Notes: generated by a model not told the origin, from the sequence alone. 64,000 nt of DNA from Macrothele yani (GCA_039090855.1 CM077011.1:22693001-22757000); one strand, 5' to 3'. Positions 12,354-24,170 are shown, counted from the first letter of the stretch. A program made the numbers and translations.

Positions 12354-12624
12354 CCCGGCACTATGACAGGAAAACAATTGCCTGTAGATAGAAATTGTCC
12401 TTTATTGTTTCTGCAATATAGTAATGATACAACATTGGGTAAATACAAAATAATAGTTATTTAACCAAATATTTCCACTTGTATAATAAGGTTAATCCTA
12501 TATATAAAGTAAACACAAATCACAGTTTGTGTTCCTAATAGTGGTAATATGTAGGTATATTCAAGGGACCTACGGTCATTGTTAACAAAAAAATGTTCAC
12601 TAGTATAATAAAGTTAGCATATTG

Positions 12625-12850
12625 CCAGAAGGTCGGACCACCGCTGAAAAACCGAAATTTTACACTGAATTCCGAGGGATAGGAAAAGACCCAGAAGAAG
12701 ACCACATGGGAGATCGGTGGATGAAATTCGAAAGTATGCGGACGTGACATACAGGAGACTGCCCCAAGACAGACCGTTGCAGAAGAGACTTAAGGAGACC
12801 TTCATCAAGCAGTGGATTGATAATAGTTGACTATGATGATGATGAATAAG
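12625..12850 (+). mobile_element. RTE LINE 3' fragment
   Basis: It matches the last ~200 bp of the better RTE copy at 22913-24170: GACCCAGAAGAAGACCACAT, GAAATTCGAAAGTATGCGG, and AGCAGTGGATTGATAATAG followed by a TGATGATGATGA tail. It is 5' truncated, as is usual for LINE insertions. It encodes only the Arg-rich C-terminus of the reverse transcriptase protein, with mutations. Confidence 0.9.
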
Positions 12851-13766
12851 GTTAATCTTAATAAATTCTCATTTCAGATCATAAAATGAAAAAACACAGC
12901 TTGAGTATCGGATTTAGACCAAATCACAAAGTTGCTTTGCGATCTTTACGACTTCCAAATGTATCTCTTACTGTTCAAAAATCTCAGTGTTTGAGCAGCT
13001 CAGCCTTGACTGATAATAAGCGTAATGACGAAAGTCGCTTTTGACCTATAGTTGACCGTAACACACTTTTAATTCTTGATAGGCAACTAAAAGATCATTC
13101 TGCTTGAGCCACATTCACTGGCATTGTACAAAACAACCCTAAAACCTTAACGATATTGAGAAGTAATTGTTCAAGATTCAGATGTTTTATTTCATTGAAC
13201 AACTGTATAGGTGAATGATTTTTTTCTGTATATTTGCATTATATAAAGATTTCAGATTTATTAGTTCTTCAGAAAACCGGTCGCTAATATCATCCTCCTA
13301 TTTGTTTTGTGATTTTCTTGCATTTTCTCGAATTTCTACATCATTTAGGTCGGGAAATAATCGCAGCACACTGAATACAACGTCTTTTTCTTTCACTGCA
13401 CCAAATAATGTTGTCTTGTTACCAATAACACTCTCTAAAAAAAACCTTCAAACGCATGACATTTGAATACTTCGGTTGATGTTATGGTCAATTCTTCGTG
13501 TCATTAGGACATGCGTTCATTAAAACAAAATTCCGCTGCCATAGTTGTTAGTTGAGTGGTTGACACAACTACTCCACACGAATTCAGCGTAACGGGTGCT
13601 TGTGCAATATGCGCATGCAGCATGATATGCACAGGAATGTGCATCGTTAATTAACGAAACAAATCTCGGAAAGTGGTTCGTGAATTTCAGATTTTTTTTT
13701 TTTTTTACAGTGTATGGCATGAGTTTGAAGTGCACAGCACCCTCACAGTTCCACTAAATGTACAAC
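12851..13766. other. Unassigned DNA
   Basis: No gene is recognised. There is a T run near 13690-13705. Confidence 0.4.
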
Positions 13767-13945
13767 ATGGCTTCCCTCTCCAACAGCCGTCTTATCACCA
13801 CTGGCAGTGCTAGCTGGCCTGGTATCAGCCACTTTTTTCAGTGAAACATTGACGTAGAAATATTCACTTTTCATCACTTGTGACGGTACGACATCAAAAC
13901 TTATTGTCCTCTGGTTTTCACAGCAATCTGCGACAGAGTGTTGTT
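13767..13945 (+). repeat. Dispersed ~178-bp repeat, copy 1
   Basis: Strongly similar to 15556-15733; shared blocks include CACTGGCAGTGCTA, AAATATTCACTTTTCATCAC and GTTTTCACAGCAATCT. It has no coding sense or recognisable family. The TRIM-B copy at 14299-14782 lies between the two copies. Confidence 0.8.
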
Positions 13946-14159
13946 CCCAGTGGCGTCTTTTGGGTCCGAGACCTGGGTTATCTCACCCGTTTCTTTCACT
14001 TCCCCAGCAGTACTGTTTATGTTTTAAATCGTGAAGTTTATGTTTCAATTGTTAAGTAATAGAAGTACCTTTCTTTCCAAAATTTTAGGTACATTCCATT
14101 GCTAACATGATACCAAATAATTATGAGGATTAGGATTTGAACATTTATTTGTAAATAAA

Positions 14160-14240
14160 ATCCATTCTTCTTCTGAATACTTTATTTGTACATGAACTCC
14201 ATTCTTCTTCTGAATACTTTATTTGTACATGAACTCCATT
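14160..14240 (+). repeat. Short tandem duplication (~38 bp x2)
   Basis: CTTCTTCTGAATACTTTATT followed by TGTACATGAACTCCATT is present twice in a row. Confidence 0.85.
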
Positions 14241-14298
14241 TTTCCCCTTTTGTGTGAGCTTGAGTGCTACGTTTTCAAAAAATGTTTCTTTCAAGTAT

Positions 14299-14782
14299 AT
14301 AACGAAGTAAATTTCTCCGTCATTTTTGGTCTACGCCGGGAATCGAACCCGAGTCCGCTTATTCCGGAACAAGTCGCTCTACCAACTGAGCTACGCAGAC
14401 CTTCATTCTGACGGCTATCTGCCTTTATGTCGTGTGCGTCCTGCTGGCAGGTACGTCACATCTCTCCCCCACGAAAGAGGGCCGGGGCATGGCCCACGGG
14501 TCAGCCGTCACCATGAATCGTTGCAGGCAGCCATCCACTGTAGAACTCCAAGTCAATTTTTTCGAAGCGCTGGAGAAGGGATTCTCTGTTTTTTGTCATC
14601 CGGATAGTTCGGGCGCCATTAGGAAGAAGTAAATTTCTCCGTCATTTTTGGTCTACGCCGGGAATCGAACCCGAGTCCGCTTATTCCGGAACAAGTCGCT
14701 CTACCAACTGAGCTACGCAGACGTTCATTGTGACGGCTATCTGCCTTTATGTCGTGTGCGTCCTGCTGGCAGGTACGTCGCA
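14299..14782 (-). mobile_element. TRIM-B copy 1 (miniature LTR element with tRNA-like LTRs)
   Basis: Two ~162-bp direct repeats (14299-14460 and 14621-14782) flank a 160-bp interior. Read on the minus strand, each repeat starts TGTGACGTACC or a one-base variant. Each carries a tRNA-like segment with A box TAGCTCAGTTGG and B box GGTTCGA. The 5' repeat is followed by TGGCGCCCGAAC (14607-14618 on the minus strand), identical to a tRNA-Lys primer-binding site. A polypurine tract, seen on the plus strand as TCTCTCCCCC at 14461, precedes the 3' repeat. Flanking 5-mers AGTAT and AGTAC agree at four of five bases. The interior is about 100 bp shorter than in the other copies and has no coding capacity. 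Confidence 0.88.
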
Positions 14783-15555
14783 AGTACTTTTTCATATTTA
14801 AAAAGAATGTTTTTCTCTATAGACAGAACAGCCAAGTTTTTCCAATGTGCATGTCCTTGTGTGGCTCTAAGATATATCTTGATTCATTTTAATGCTGAAA
14901 AGCTTCTTTCGGCAGTTGCAGTTGTTGATGGAAAGTTTAATATGAGGTCCAATTTATTCAACTTTATGTAACACGTAATGTCTCTTACTGATTTGTTTTT
15001 GTTTTCATCACAGGAATAAAACACCTTCAGTTAATTTTTTAGTCGAGCTGTATCAACATTTGAAGCATAAAGTTCTTTAAGTTCTGACAGTAGATGTTCA
15101 GGGAAGCTTTCACAAAATTTATCAAAACAGTTCGAATCCAACAAAGCCACGAATTTAAGACATAATATCTCTGATTTTAATTCATTGACACTTCACACAA
15201 GCTTAAACAACTCTCGCGAAACACTCTTATGGGCGGGAGTATGCGAGTGACTGAGATAGTCTAGCTCTTCTTTTTTCTGAGCGAACCGTTTCCCAAAGCA
15301 ATGGCCCATTCTCCTCTACTAGCTGATTCATGTTGTCATGGAAACACTAGCAGACTCGCATCAGAACTGCGAAGACTCTGGAAGAGATGGTTGCGTTATG
15401 CCGTTGGGTTTCGCTCGCCAGACTGAGTCAAAGCATCGACACATTTTAATACCGTTGATAATTGACTTTTATGTGGGTATATTTAATTCAGTTTTATTTG
15501 TGCATTCTCTGGGCTTCGCAGCTAGCCTAGCTAGCCTCGAATATACGCCACTGAT
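14783..15555. other. Unassigned DNA
   Basis: No gene or transposon is recognised between TRIM-B copy 1 and the second dispersed repeat. Confidence 0.4.
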
Positions 15556-15733
15556 GGCTTCCTCCTCCAACAGCCCTCTTATCAACACTGGCAGTGCTAT
15601 CTGGCTTGGCATCAGACACTTTTTCCAGTGCAACGTTGACATAAAAATATTCACTTTTCATCACCTGTGACATTACGACCGCTAAACATATTTTCCTCTA
15701 GTTTTCACAGCAATCTTCGGCAGAGAATGGTAC
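15556..15733 (+). repeat. Dispersed ~178-bp repeat, copy 2
   Basis: Direct-orientation partner of 13767-13945, about 1.79 kb away, with similar divergence along its length. It could be the ends of an old element or a segmental duplication; the sequence between gives no protein clue. Confidence 0.8.
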
Positions 15734-15988
15734 GTTGTTCCGCTTGCTAGGGTGACAATTCACGAGGAACATAGCGCGCGGTTTGCACAGGAATAAGTTC
15801 ACGATATTACATGTAGCTCAATACGGAACGAAAATTTTGCTTATCCAAAGCTGTCTGGTCCGCTTAGTGTTAGACTAACAATAAAGTTAGATCTCATTTC
15901 GACTTCGTTCGCCAATCATTAAATGTAATTTACGATCAAATGTTACAATCTTATTCCGTACATCAGTAGCGATCGATTAATTTAAGTA

Positions 15989-17423
15989 CACAGTCGAGTT
16001 ACAGTATTGTGACCACCTCCTACTTTTGACGTCAACAGCGCATGGCCAATGAATGAAGGCAAGTGTCGTGAGCTGGCTTTGAATGGTATACAGGGTGTGG
16101 TGTAGGCATTCTGAAAACATACCACTCGTTGCTGCGAAAGTAGCGATTTATCAGATTCCCAAAAAGGGTAGTTATTGGCTTTCGGGTCAAAGGTGGCAGT
16201 ATTTCTGAAATAGCTTAGTTTGTGAACTGTTAGCGTGCTGCTGTGGTTAAAGTGTACCGTGATTGGAGAAATGGCCCTATTGCGAATAAGAGACGTGGAA
16301 ACTGCGGAGCACCACGTGCTAATGATGTGAGAGGTGAACGTCGGCTGCGAAGGTACACGAGGGCTGATCAACACGCTACAGTGGAGCAACTCACTGGCCA
16401 AATGAACTAGGGAGATACGGGAAGTCTGACTAAAACGACCGTCCAGAGAACCCTGCTGCGTATGGGGCTCCGATGCAGATGGATGGTGACTGCACCTATG
16501 CTAACGAAGGTGCACCGGCAGAAAAGGGTAATATTTGCACGGGAGTATCGGAATCGGACGTCCGCTGACTGGCAAAGGATTGCCTTCCCCGATGAGTGTC
16601 GTTTTCTGCTTCGTCGAACGGATGGACGTTGGCGAAGAAGGCCAGAAAAATCGGTAAACAAACACTATTCAACCACTGCTGGAGGCTGACAAGCTAGTGG
16701 GGGCAACGTTATGGTATGGGGAATGTTTTCGTGGCATTCTCTGGGTTCACTCATACCTTTGGAAGTCACTATGAACCAAATTCATTATGAATCCATCCTT
16801 GCAGACTACGTACACCCATACATGCTGATTGTCTTCCCTGGGTCGGGTGGAATATTCCAGGATGACAATGCGACGTGTCACACAGCTGGAAATGTCCGAG
16901 AGTGGTTGGAAGTGCACGATGAATATATCAAAGTACTTTACTGGCCGCCTAATTCCCCAGACTTAACCCTTTAACAACCATGATCCCAAAACCTTGTATC
17001 ACTTTAAACACCATAACGGCCGAAACTGTCTGTGTTGGTTCACTTCTTTGTTTAGCAACAACGATAGTTACTGAGGGTGACACCTGCTGATCCCTCATAG
17101 GTCGTGAAAATTTGAAGACCAGGTAAAGGTAAGAAATCTGACTCACTCTAGACAGGCGTTTCGGGCGGTTATGGTCGTTAAAGGGTTAAACCCAATCGAG
17201 CATCTGTGGGACCACTTCGATCGTGTTGTTCGCTCTATGGATAATCCACTACGCACTCTCCAGTAGCTGTCAGGTACACTGAAGTTAGCCTGGCTCCACC
17301 TACCTGTGAACACATTCCAACACCTTATTGAGTGACTCCCAACCCGTCTAGCTGCTGTCTGCGCTGCACACGGAGGTTACTCTGGATATTAGCTGGTGGT
17401 CACAATAAGATGACTTGAAGTTG
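15989..17423 (+). mobile_element. Tc1-like element (DD36E spacing), interrupted by a MITE
   Basis: Bounded by TA dinucleotides (15987-15988 and 17424-17425), with related ends: CACAGTCGAGTTACAG on the left and CAACTTCAAGTCATC as the reverse complement of the right. It belongs to the same family as 57664-58868. The N-terminal DNA-binding region (16130-16400) is riddled with stops and frameshifts. The catalytic region is readable as WQRIAFPDECRF (16580-16615), FQDDNATCH (16855-16885) and SPDL, then after the MITE NPIEHLWDH (17190-17215). There are 36 residues between the second aspartate and the glutamate. Removing the 219-bp MITE and one TTAA restores the reading of the PDLNPIE motif. Confidence 0.92.
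16967..17185. mobile_element. TTAA-flanked piggyBac-type MITE, copy 1
   Basis: A 219-bp insertion with TTAA on both sides (16963-16966 and 17186-17189). Its ends are CCCTTTAACAACCATGA and, reverse-complemented, CCCTTTAACGACCATAAC. TTAA duplication and CCC...GGG termini are piggyBac hallmarks. No coding capacity. It sits in the transposase codons just before the catalytic glutamate of the host Tc1. Confidence 0.92.
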
Positions 17424-19059
17424 TATAAGAGCTTTCTACTTCTTTTTTATTATTGTTTTACCTTGGAGCCATCACATATCATAAATGATGCACACAACGG
17501 GTAGTTGAGCCAGTAGGGAATTGGTGAATGCACAATTTCTACACTCGAATTACATGGTTTCGTACTTTTCTGAAATGTAAGGCTACTATAAATATGCGTA
17601 GAAAGGCGGTGTGACACTAGAAGGAGCCTTTATTTTGTAAAGTGTTTCCTTTTCCGATAAAAAATAATAAAAAGAAATGGTTTCTGCTCTTTCGAAATTT
17701 TTACTGCTATGTTTATTTATTTATGTTTTGATATACGTTTCTTGAAAGCTGTCGTAGTACCTTTGAACAAGAAATAATATTTTACAGCTATTTCCTTTTA
17801 TATTGAATCCTACCACTCACATACCTATGAAAATATCACATCCTCGTCTCAAGAGTGCGCACATGGAATTCAAGACATCCGAAGAGTATATTTCTCCTTT
17901 TATCCGCACCCTATGAGAAACAGTATCAAAGAAAATAAAATAAAAACAAAATATGTTCTAGGCTTTCCATAGCTTTATATAGCGAACTTCTGTGTTTTTC
18001 TTCCAATCTGATTCTTACCCATATCCTTGCCTCATCCGAGTATGGAAGAGAAAAAAAGAGAATGAAAGATAACAAAACTGTAGTGGAAAGCGCTTAGCCG
18101 TAAAAAATATCCCTGTTCCTTTGACCAATGGCAAAAGACTGCTGAAAGTGGAGGGCCAACTTTTCAATTAAGTTAGTCTCGACTGGAGGGAGCTATGAAG
18201 TGGAAGCGGACGAAAACGGGGTTTACTTAGCGTGCAATTGGATGATGGATTGGGGTGGAAGTTTTTAAAGCATCCTTCGGTAAAGGTCTGGTGCATTACG
18301 ACTAATAGATTGGTGGAAGCACTGACATTCTTGTTCGACGAGTTTGACGTTTCGTTTGATCATTTTGAAAGAAGAAAAAGGGAACGATTTTGCGTTCAGA
18401 ATATTTTTTGTCGTCTTTTTCTTTCTATCTCATTCTACACTCTCGTTCCATCGTACTTGAAAGCTTTTCGATTCCTTTCCCCCTCTGGAGTTCCGGAATT
18501 TCAGGAGACATGCTTCATGTAAAGTTTTCTGAAATTAAGAATTTTGGATCTTATGAAACATTTTTTTTTAAAATACTTATTGAGGAGACAAAGTTTCTAC
18601 TCTGGTTTATGAAATTTTTCTTTTACATCAGGTCACAACTATTAACTTCAGATGCATGGTAAGTTACTTCAGAAACTCTAAAATAATTGGAACACTGATA
18701 AAGCTATCTGTCTTTCAAAGCATTTCTTTCAAACGGTGTTTAATTTTTCGCTATCCAAATAGTTTTTTCCTTTTTTTTTTGTATTTCAGCAGTCGACATG
18801 CACGTGGCATGCAAAAAGGAATAATAAAGTCGTAAATGAGAAAAAGAAAGGCACAAAACTATAACCCGGCACATTTAAAAGTCTTCACACTCACACACAC
18901 CCTGCCATGGATGCAAGCTATTTTGGCGGTCATGGGTAATGACAATCTTGGTTACAGATAAGCCGTCTGATGCACGATTTGTCAGATAAAACCACTCTTT
19001 AATATTGAAAAAAGGATGTTAAAAACACATTTAAAACATTAAAAAAGGGAAGAGATCTT
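17424..19059. other. Unassigned DNA
   Basis: No gene or transposon recognised. A few homopolymer runs (T run near 18768-18780) and a short CA run near 18890 are the only repeats. Confidence 0.45.
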
Positions 19060-20290
19060 TCGGTGACCGCGTAATCAACAAGAGCCATGCATAATGGGAG
19101 TTCATATTCTCTTGTTCTTTCAATTAGTTCTCTTAGTACATGGATATGATCTACAGAGCTTCAGCCACTCCTGAAACCAGCTTCTTTCATGGTTGAGCCA
19201 TGTCTAGTGTTACCTACAAGCGATGTAAAAGAACCTTAGTGAAAAATTTATAAACACCTGATAGGAGGCTAATGGGCTTGTAGTTCCCGATATCTTCATG
19301 TCACCTTTTTTATGTAGGAGGATCATTTTAGCATTGTTCTAATCCTCTGGAATCTTTCCTTTATTGAGTCATCTGGTGAAGACTTGCGCAAGCATAGTTT
19401 GAATTTTTGCACTTGCTTCATGCCCACGGTAATTTCATCTTTTTCTGGAGCTCTTAACCGTTTCATGTTCTTTATTGCAAGTGTGACTTCTGCAGGGAGG
19501 ACTGGAGGGACTTTTTTTTTTTTTTTTTTTGATTGGAGGTTTAACGACCACCGTGAGCAACTCAATGGGCTATAAGCAGTCGCCCGTCCCTAATTTAGGG
19601 TCACTGGTTCCAGGGAAGGGAGAGAGCCAGTGCCGTAAGACAAACACAACATCCATGCCTGACCGGGATCCGAACCCGGACCCCTTACGGACGAATGATC
19701 AGATGCCATCGCTTAGACCACTGCGCCACCGGGGCGGCAGGAGGGACTTTGGTACTGGTACCTGTTGTAATGTATGGAGTATACGTATTACTCCTTTCAT
19801 ACAGTTTTAAGTAGAAATCTTTCACCCTAGTCGAAATTTTGCTTCTATTTCTTGTTACAGTACCATCTTCTTTTCTCAGAGCCATAATCTGTTTTCTTCC
19901 CTTACCGAGATGCCCCTTTGCTCTCTTCAGGCTTTGGTTGTTATCAATTGTTTTTTCCCTTTATGTCTTCAGTGATAATTTTTCTTACTCTGTTGCAAAG
20001 CTCTTTATACTCCAATTTGGAAGTCACGTCTTCTTTATTTGTCCTCATCTCTCTTCTCCTTTGCATCGACATTTTTGTTTTTCCTGAAATTTTCTTCATA
20101 TGTAATTTGTTCTTAGTACCACCTATTTTTGTTGCCGTTTCCATAAGAGCTTTTATGAGTTGTCTGTTAACTTCAGAAATATCGACTTCTTCCGATGTTA
20201 GGTTTTCTAAAACAGATAATATGTTCCTCAGTTCCAACTTGAAGGTATTATGACGGTTTTTAAGGTTGGCTAGATCAGTACAGTTTGTTC
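19060..20290 (-). pseudogene. RTE LINE fragment, endonuclease-RT linker to RT palm
   Basis: The minus strand reads from a linker rich in charged residues (20240-19944, LSVLENLTSEEVDISEVNRQ) through ALRKEDGTVTRNRSKISTRV (19885 onward). It continues into the reverse transcriptase start (19490-19420, EVTLAIKNMKRLRAPEKDEI) and on to the region matching YKIFTKVL and DMAQPREQAGFRSGY of the 22.9-kb copy. It stops near 19060 just after the first catalytic block (MHGSC, normally LVDYA), so the 3' half is missing. Frames shift several times. A SINE at 19512-19738 splits it, and a Tc1 element lies beyond its upstream end. Confidence 0.85.
19512..19738 (-). mobile_element. SINE-A copy with target-site duplication
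   Basis: Complete SINE on the minus strand, with 5' head GCCGCCCCGGTGGCGCAG at the right and a poly-T (3' poly-A) at 19512-19530. It is flanked by the direct repeat GGAGGGACTTT (from 19504, and 19740-19750). It inserted within RTE coding sequence, so it is younger than that LINE fragment. Confidence 0.95.
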
Positions 20291-20299
20291 ATCTTTATA

Positions 20300-21520
20300 C
20301 TCTGAAGAGAAATTGAATTAGAGATACGTGTCTAGTAACGTTTTGCACCACCTTCCGGCCTGAAGACGGCGGCGATTCGCCTCGGCATGGACTCGACGAC
20401 ACTGGAAGTGTTGGGAAGCCATACGGATCCACGACTCCTGAACAAGCTCCACAGTTTACGACGATTTGATGGTGGAAGATGGGGGGGGGGGGGTCAGAGC
20501 CACTAACATCTCTCTCGATGGCATCCCAGATGTGCTCGATGGGATTGGGGTAAGGCGGCCTAGCGAGCCAAGGAAACGAGGTAACGTCGGTGGAGTTTTC
20601 ATCCAACCATTCGGATACAATTCGGGAGCTGCATTGTCTTGTTGCAGGATGAGGTTCCCAGTGGGATGTTGAAGACGCACAAACGGGAACAAATGGTCGT
20701 CCAGGATATCCGGGTAACGTTGACCTGTGATTGACGATGTCACACGTACCAGGGGTCCCATTTCAGTCCACGTAAACAGTCCCCTGACGAGAATGCTACC
20801 CTCACCAGCTTGAACAGTACCCAGCTGGCAAGAAAGATCCGTCGCTTCATGTGATTTGCGCCGTACTCGTATCCTGCCATCCGCATGCACCAACGTGAAT
20901 CTCGACTCATCAGTCCTGACAACATTTTTCCACATGTCTAGGGTCTAGTGGCGATGTACCCGCTCCCATGCTAATCTTTGCACCCTGTGATGTGCAGTTA
21001 GCAGGTGTACTATCGTGGGACGATGGCTTCTGTACCCCATAGCGAGGAGATGGTTCTGGATGGTATGGCTGCTTACACGTTTTTGTGTTCCAGCGTTTAA
21101 TTGCCGAGTGATTTCTTACACTGTGGCCCGTCTATCCGCTATTACGATGCGAGCTAGCCGACGATGATCCCGCTCATCCACACGCTGTTGTCCACGGCAG
21201 TAGACTCTTTGCAGGGATTGTTTTACTGGATTCGATATACTCACTGTGCACCCGTGACACAGTGGCTCATGAAAATCCCAGTGCCTGCACGACTTCCGAA
21301 ATGAAGTGACCCATTCGTCGGGCCCCACAATTTGCTAACAATCAAATGCGCTTAGATCCTTTGTCTTACCCATACTGCGTCCGACATTTACTGATTTGTG
21401 TCGCATAACACCTTATATTGTCGGATCGCTCCATACGTCATGTCGTTTCCGTTTACAGGCCCACCCACAGCGCTACATTTGCATAACGCCAGCTGTCTCT
21501 AATTCAATTGCTCTTCAATG
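20300..21520 (-). mobile_element. Tc1-like element, degenerate transposase
   Basis: The TA-flanked ends share GAAGAGAAATTGAATTAGAGA (left) and GAAGAGCAATTGAATTAGAGA (reverse complement of right). The minus strand encodes the helix-turn-helix region at 21330-21110 (RVDERDHRRLARIVIADRRA). The catalytic core is at 20935-20456, with RTDESRFTLVHADGRIRVRR and LQQDNAAPELYPNGW. After a one-base frameshift near 20603, NPIEHIWDAIERDV follows (20550-20510). A run of 13 G lies at 20480-20492 within the coding region. The right end abuts a (TA)n tract, which fits the TA target preference. Confidence 0.92.
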
Positions 21521-21528
21521 TATATACA

Positions 21529-21572
<44 letters not shown>
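21521..21572. repeat. (TA)n microsatellite
   Basis: About 25 TA units directly at the right end of the Tc1 element. Confidence 0.95.
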
Positions 21573-21575
<3 letters not shown>

Positions 21576-21854
21576 ATATTAAAATTCTTAATCTTCAAGC
21601 AATTTACCCCTGTAAGATACACAACTAGGCGTACTGACCAACAGAAAATCATACAAAAATAAAATATTATAAGAACTATAAACACATTAAATAAATAAGT
21701 GCTAAAGCACCGTGAACCAATCGTCAGGGAAAGACATCCTTAGAACTTGAGCATCCTCATATGGCACTTAGTCTATATATATATATATACATCCTGCTAT
21801 TGGCTCCCGTTGAAAATGCTTCTTCATCATGATGTGGTTATACATATATATATA

Positions 21855-22835
21855 TCATCATCATCATCATTGTCAACCATTATCAATCCACTGCTCGACG
21901 AAGGTCTTCCCAAGTTTCCTCCACAACGGTCTGTCTTGTGCCAGTCTCCTCCATGTCACTCCTGCATACTTTCGAATTTCATCCACCCATCTCCCATGTG
22001 GTCTTCTTCTGGGTCTTTTCCTGTCCCTTGGAATCCAATCTAAAATTTCGACTGTCCATCGATGGTCTGTCCTTCTGGCAGTATGTCCAGCCCATTGCCA
22101 TTTCAGGGATTTAACTCTGATCATGATGTCTTCCACTCTTGTCATTTTTCGGATCCACGAGTTCCTCTTCTTATCTCTCCTGGTTACACCAAGCATGCAC
22201 CTCTCCATGCTGTTTTGAGTTGTCTGCAGCCTTTGTATGTCTCTTTTAGTTAAGGTCCACGTCTCTGCACCATACGTAAGCACTGGAAGGATGCATTGAT
22301 CAAACACTTTTCTTTTAAGACATAATGGCATATTGCTCTTGAAAATTATGCTGTTTCTTCCAAAAGCTCTCCAAGCAAGTTCTGTACGCCGATAATTTCT
22401 TCATCAATGTGACCCTCACTTGATATCTGCCGTCCAAGATAAACGTACGTGTCTGTTATCTCCAGCTTTTCTCCATAAATCGATAAATCTTCATTTCTTG
22501 AAAAAGCATTGAACATCAAATTTGTCTTCTGAAAGTTCATATTTAATCCCACTTCTTTACTCTTGTCAGCAAGTTCCTGGATCATACCCTGCAGCTCTGA
22601 TGGAGTAGTTGCAAAAATGACTACGTCATCAGCAAAACGAAGATTAGTAAGATAATCTCCATTAATCTTTATCCCCTTGTTTTCCCAGCTCAGCGACTGA
22701 AAGATACCTGCCAATGTAGCATGAAAGAGCTTTGGAGATATGGTGTCACCTTGTCTCACTCCCTTTCCTACCTTTATGTGTGCTATATTCTCAACTGCCG
22801 AATCTTTGCACTTGCATTTTCATAGATGTTATTAA

Positions 22836-22840
<5 letters not shown>
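21855..22840 (-). pseudogene. RTE LINE 3' half, inverted copy
   Basis: The minus strand reads MRQGDTISPKLFHATLAGIF (22759 onward), the RT active site LRFADDVVIFATT near 22640, and SEGHIDEE. It then runs to the C-terminus KMTRVEDIMIRVKSLKWQW and RRPHGRWVDEIRKYAG, ending at (ATC)n 21855-21870. One frameshift lies near 22390-22380. Closely related to the plus-strand copy at 22913-24170. 5' truncated at the matching ATTAATAACATCTATG. It is arranged head-to-head with that copy, making an inverted repeat of about 980 bp per arm. Confidence 0.92.

Positions 22841-22912
<72 letters not shown>
22839..22912. repeat. (TA)n microsatellite between two inverted LINE copies
   Basis: About 36 TA units, directly at the truncated 5' ends of both RTE copies. 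It is self-complementary and, between inverted arms, favours cruciform extrusion. Confidence 0.95.
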
Positions 22913-22915
<3 letters not shown>

Positions 22916-24168
22916 TGGTTTACAAAATCTTCACTAAAGTTCTTTCACACCGTTTGAAGGTAACACTGGACATGGCTCAACCGAGAGAACAAGCTGGATT
23001 CAGGAGTGGCTACAGCACTATAGATCATATCCACGCACTGAGAGAACTAATTGAAAGAGCGAGGGAATATGAACTTTCATTGTGCATGGCTTTTATCGAT
23101 TATGCAAAAGCCTTTGATTCAGTGAAACCATCAGCAGTTACAATGGCTCTGAAATCCTGCGGTATTGAAGATGCATACATTAATATTATTAATAACATCT
23201 ATGAAAATGCATGTGCAAAGATTCGGCTGTTTGAAAATACAACACACATAAAAATTAGAAGGGAGTGAGACAAGGTGACACCATATCTCCGAAGCTCTTT
23301 AATGCCACATTGGAAAATGTCTTTCAATCACTGAACTGGGAAAACAAAGGGATAAAGATTAATGGAGATTATATAACCCACCTTCGTTTTGCTGATGACG
23401 TAGTCATTTTTGCACCTACCCCTTCAGAGCTGCAGAGTATGATCCAGGAACTTGCTGACAAGAGTAAAGAAGTGGGGTTAAAAATGAAATTTAGAAAAAA
23501 GTGATGTTCCATGCTTTTACAAGAAATGAAGATTTATCAATTGATGGAGAAAAGCTGGAGATAACAGATACGTACCTTTACCTTGGACAGCAGATATCAA
23601 GTGAGGGTCACATTGATGAAGAAATTATTCGGCGTACAAAACTTACCTGGAGAGCTTTTGGAAGAAACAGCATAATTTTCAAGAGCAATATGCCATTATG
23701 TCTTAAAAGAAAAGTGTTTGATCAATGCATCCTTCCAGTTCTTACGTATGGTGCAGAGACGTGGAACTTAACTGAAAGAGACATACAAAGGCTGCAGACA
23801 ACTCAAAACAGCATGGAGAGGTGCATGCTTGGTGTAACCAGGAGAGATAAGAAGAGGAACTCGTGGATCCGAAAAATGACAAGAGTGGAAGACGTCATGA
23901 TCAGAGTTAAATCCCTGAAATGGCAATGGGCTGGACATAGTGCCAGAAGGACAGATCATCGATGGACAGCCGAAATTTTAGACTGGATTCCAAGGGACAG
24001 GAAAAGACGCAGAAGAAGACCACATGGGAGATGGGTAGATGAAATTCGAAAGTATGCGGGAGGGACATGGAGGAGACTGGCACAGGACAGACCGTTGTGG
24101 AGGAAACTTGGGGAGACCTTCGTCCAGCAGTGGATTGATAATTGTTGGCAATGATGATGATGATGATG

Positions 24169-24170
<2 letters not shown>
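22913..24170 (+). pseudogene. RTE LINE reverse transcriptase, 3' portion
   Basis: Best RTE copy in the window. It begins in the RT domain (VVYKIFTKVLSHRL, 22916 onward) and continues through QPREQAGFRSGY. It includes the first catalytic aspartates in FIDYAKAFDSV (23092-23125) and, in a second frame, the active site LRFADDVVIFAPT (near 23383-23420). A third frame from 23501 to 24154 holds LTYGAETWNLTERDIQRLQ and the basic C-terminus RRRRRPHGRWVDEIRKYAG. Two frameshifts break it, near 23262 and at the A run at 23495-23500. The stop is followed by (TGA)n and (AT)n, the usual RTE tail. The 5' endonuclease is absent. Confidence 0.95.

Noticed and set aside
15982..16401. 139-residue minus-strand protein
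   Set aside because: Antisense shadow of the Tc1 element at 15989-17423.
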